Shown piece after piece: positions 63,590 through 64,000 of a stretch of DNA of 64,000 bases. Below the pieces are notes generated by a model. That model saw nothing but the letters and a program-made list of their open reading frames with translations. It was not told where the DNA came from and did not search any database. This DNA comes from Chrysophaeum taylorii (taxonomy: Eukaryota > Sar > Pelagophyceae > Pelagomonadales > Pelagomonadaceae): NCBI GenBank assembly GCA_029834535.1, contig JAQMWT010000389.1, positions 222,054 to 286,053 of the forward strand, written 5' to 3'. The position numbers and the translations under genes were made by a program. The stretch's first letter is position 1. Every line of letters begins with the position of its first letter.

Positions 63590-64000
63590 CGACTCATGCC
63601 CAGCACGGTTGGTTCGGACGAATACAAGATTCAAGCCAAAGATGTCAAAATTGATGAATACGAGTTGAACTGCCTCAAAGGTCTTCTCAACGCTGATCGC
63701 AAAGCTTATGTTGCTGCCATCTCCAAAGAGAATTTTTGACATTGTTAAGTTTGGCTGCTTTAAACTAGCGCTGCCAATGGTCAACTCAAAGCCTATTGAC
63801 ACCCCCTCGTCCTACGTATAAAACCAACGCTGCTGGTCAGTACATTAAACATAAAAGCACGCCTGGTCCTACGAGGATTCTTAGCCTCTCTGCACCGATT
63901 TTTTCAACACATTCAGCCCTATGGCACAGCTTACCGGCATCCGTTGTGTTCTGGCGCTACAGCTCATCTGCGACTTCCCGTCACCATGTCGACGTCCCTA
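63590..64000 (+). pseudogene. Element B reverse transcriptase, N-terminal part (runs off window)
   Basis: YELNCLKGLLNADRKAYVAA, then RIKTNAAGQYIKHK and FFNTFSPMAQLTGI in different frames, matching the start of the element A RT (IFKIKTNASGQYIKHK, FFGTFSPMATMTA). Stops and frameshifts are present; the remainder is beyond the window. Confidence 0.7.

Larger units (their letters stand above)
53373..64000 (+). mobile_element. Retrotransposon B: copia-type element with methyltransferase domain (3' end outside window)
   Basis: It has the same domain order as element A, with low protein similarity, so it is a separate lineage. Primer site at 53605; Gag 55495 onward; protease ~58890; methyltransferase 59568-61260; integrase ~61540-62470; unknown domain 62640-63480; RT start at ~63600, running off the window. 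It is interrupted by two Helentron-like copies (53973-54990, 56184-57194) and two SINE-like copies (55128-55493, 57543-57823). Many stops and frameshifts make it defective. It is AT-richer than element A and the host genes. Confidence 0.85.

Overview
The window is nuclear DNA from a eukaryote, most likely a photosynthetic stramenopile (a pelagophyte-like alga is my best guess; this is inference). The reasons are GC-rich, apparently intronless genes, a predicted plastid protein whose signal peptide ends in the AAAF motif of complex red plastids, a GPCR-PIP-kinase fusion of the type known from oomycetes and Dictyostelium, and an ARS2/SERRATE homologue. There is no bacterial operon or ribosome-binding-site signature. 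I find no rRNA, tRNA or CRISPR.

Host genes lie in two blocks. Block 1 (1-10.6 kb): an RD-rich protein with five hnRNP Q acidic-domain-like repeats (5' end outside the window), ARS2/SERRATE, a short Aha1-type Hsp90 co-chaperone, about 3 kb of decayed sequence, and a 3-hydroxyisobutyryl-CoA hydrolase-like enzyme. Block 2 (18.5-38.8 kb): a multidomain alpha/beta hydrolase (Cys-rich, EF-hand, PH-like), two lipid-anchored PH-like paralogues on the minus strand, a secreted heme peroxidase, a GPCR-PIPK, and a 3250-residue plastid-targeted protein built from more than 100 DYLSS repeats. GPCR-PIPK and one PH-like gene share a 177-bp divergent promoter, which suggests a local phosphoinositide-signalling theme.

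Mobile DNA fills the rest. At 14.6-18.5 kb there are four copies of a Helitron/Helentron-like repeat with remnants of a PIF1-type helicase. Two more copies, and three copies of a SINE-like element with a TTAG-type tail, occur further on. A full-length 12.0-kb Ty1/copia-type element (element A, 39997-52016, target duplication GCAGC) and most of a related one (element B, from about 53.4 kb to the window end) follow. Both start with a primer site complementary to the anticodon arm of initiator tRNA-Met, and both carry a cytosine-5 DNA methyltransferase domain between protease and integrase. Both are decayed by stops and frameshifts. Element B is also interrupted by two SINE-like elements and two Helentron-like elements.

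The best candidates for something undescribed are (1) the giant DYLSS plastid repeat protein, which looks like a multivalent scaffold; (2) the methyltransferase-bearing copia lineage; and (3) a motif encoding Ser-Leu-Asn-Tyr, nearly identical at the DNA level, at five places in element A. Four of the five lie at domain boundaries, as expected of protease cleavage sites.
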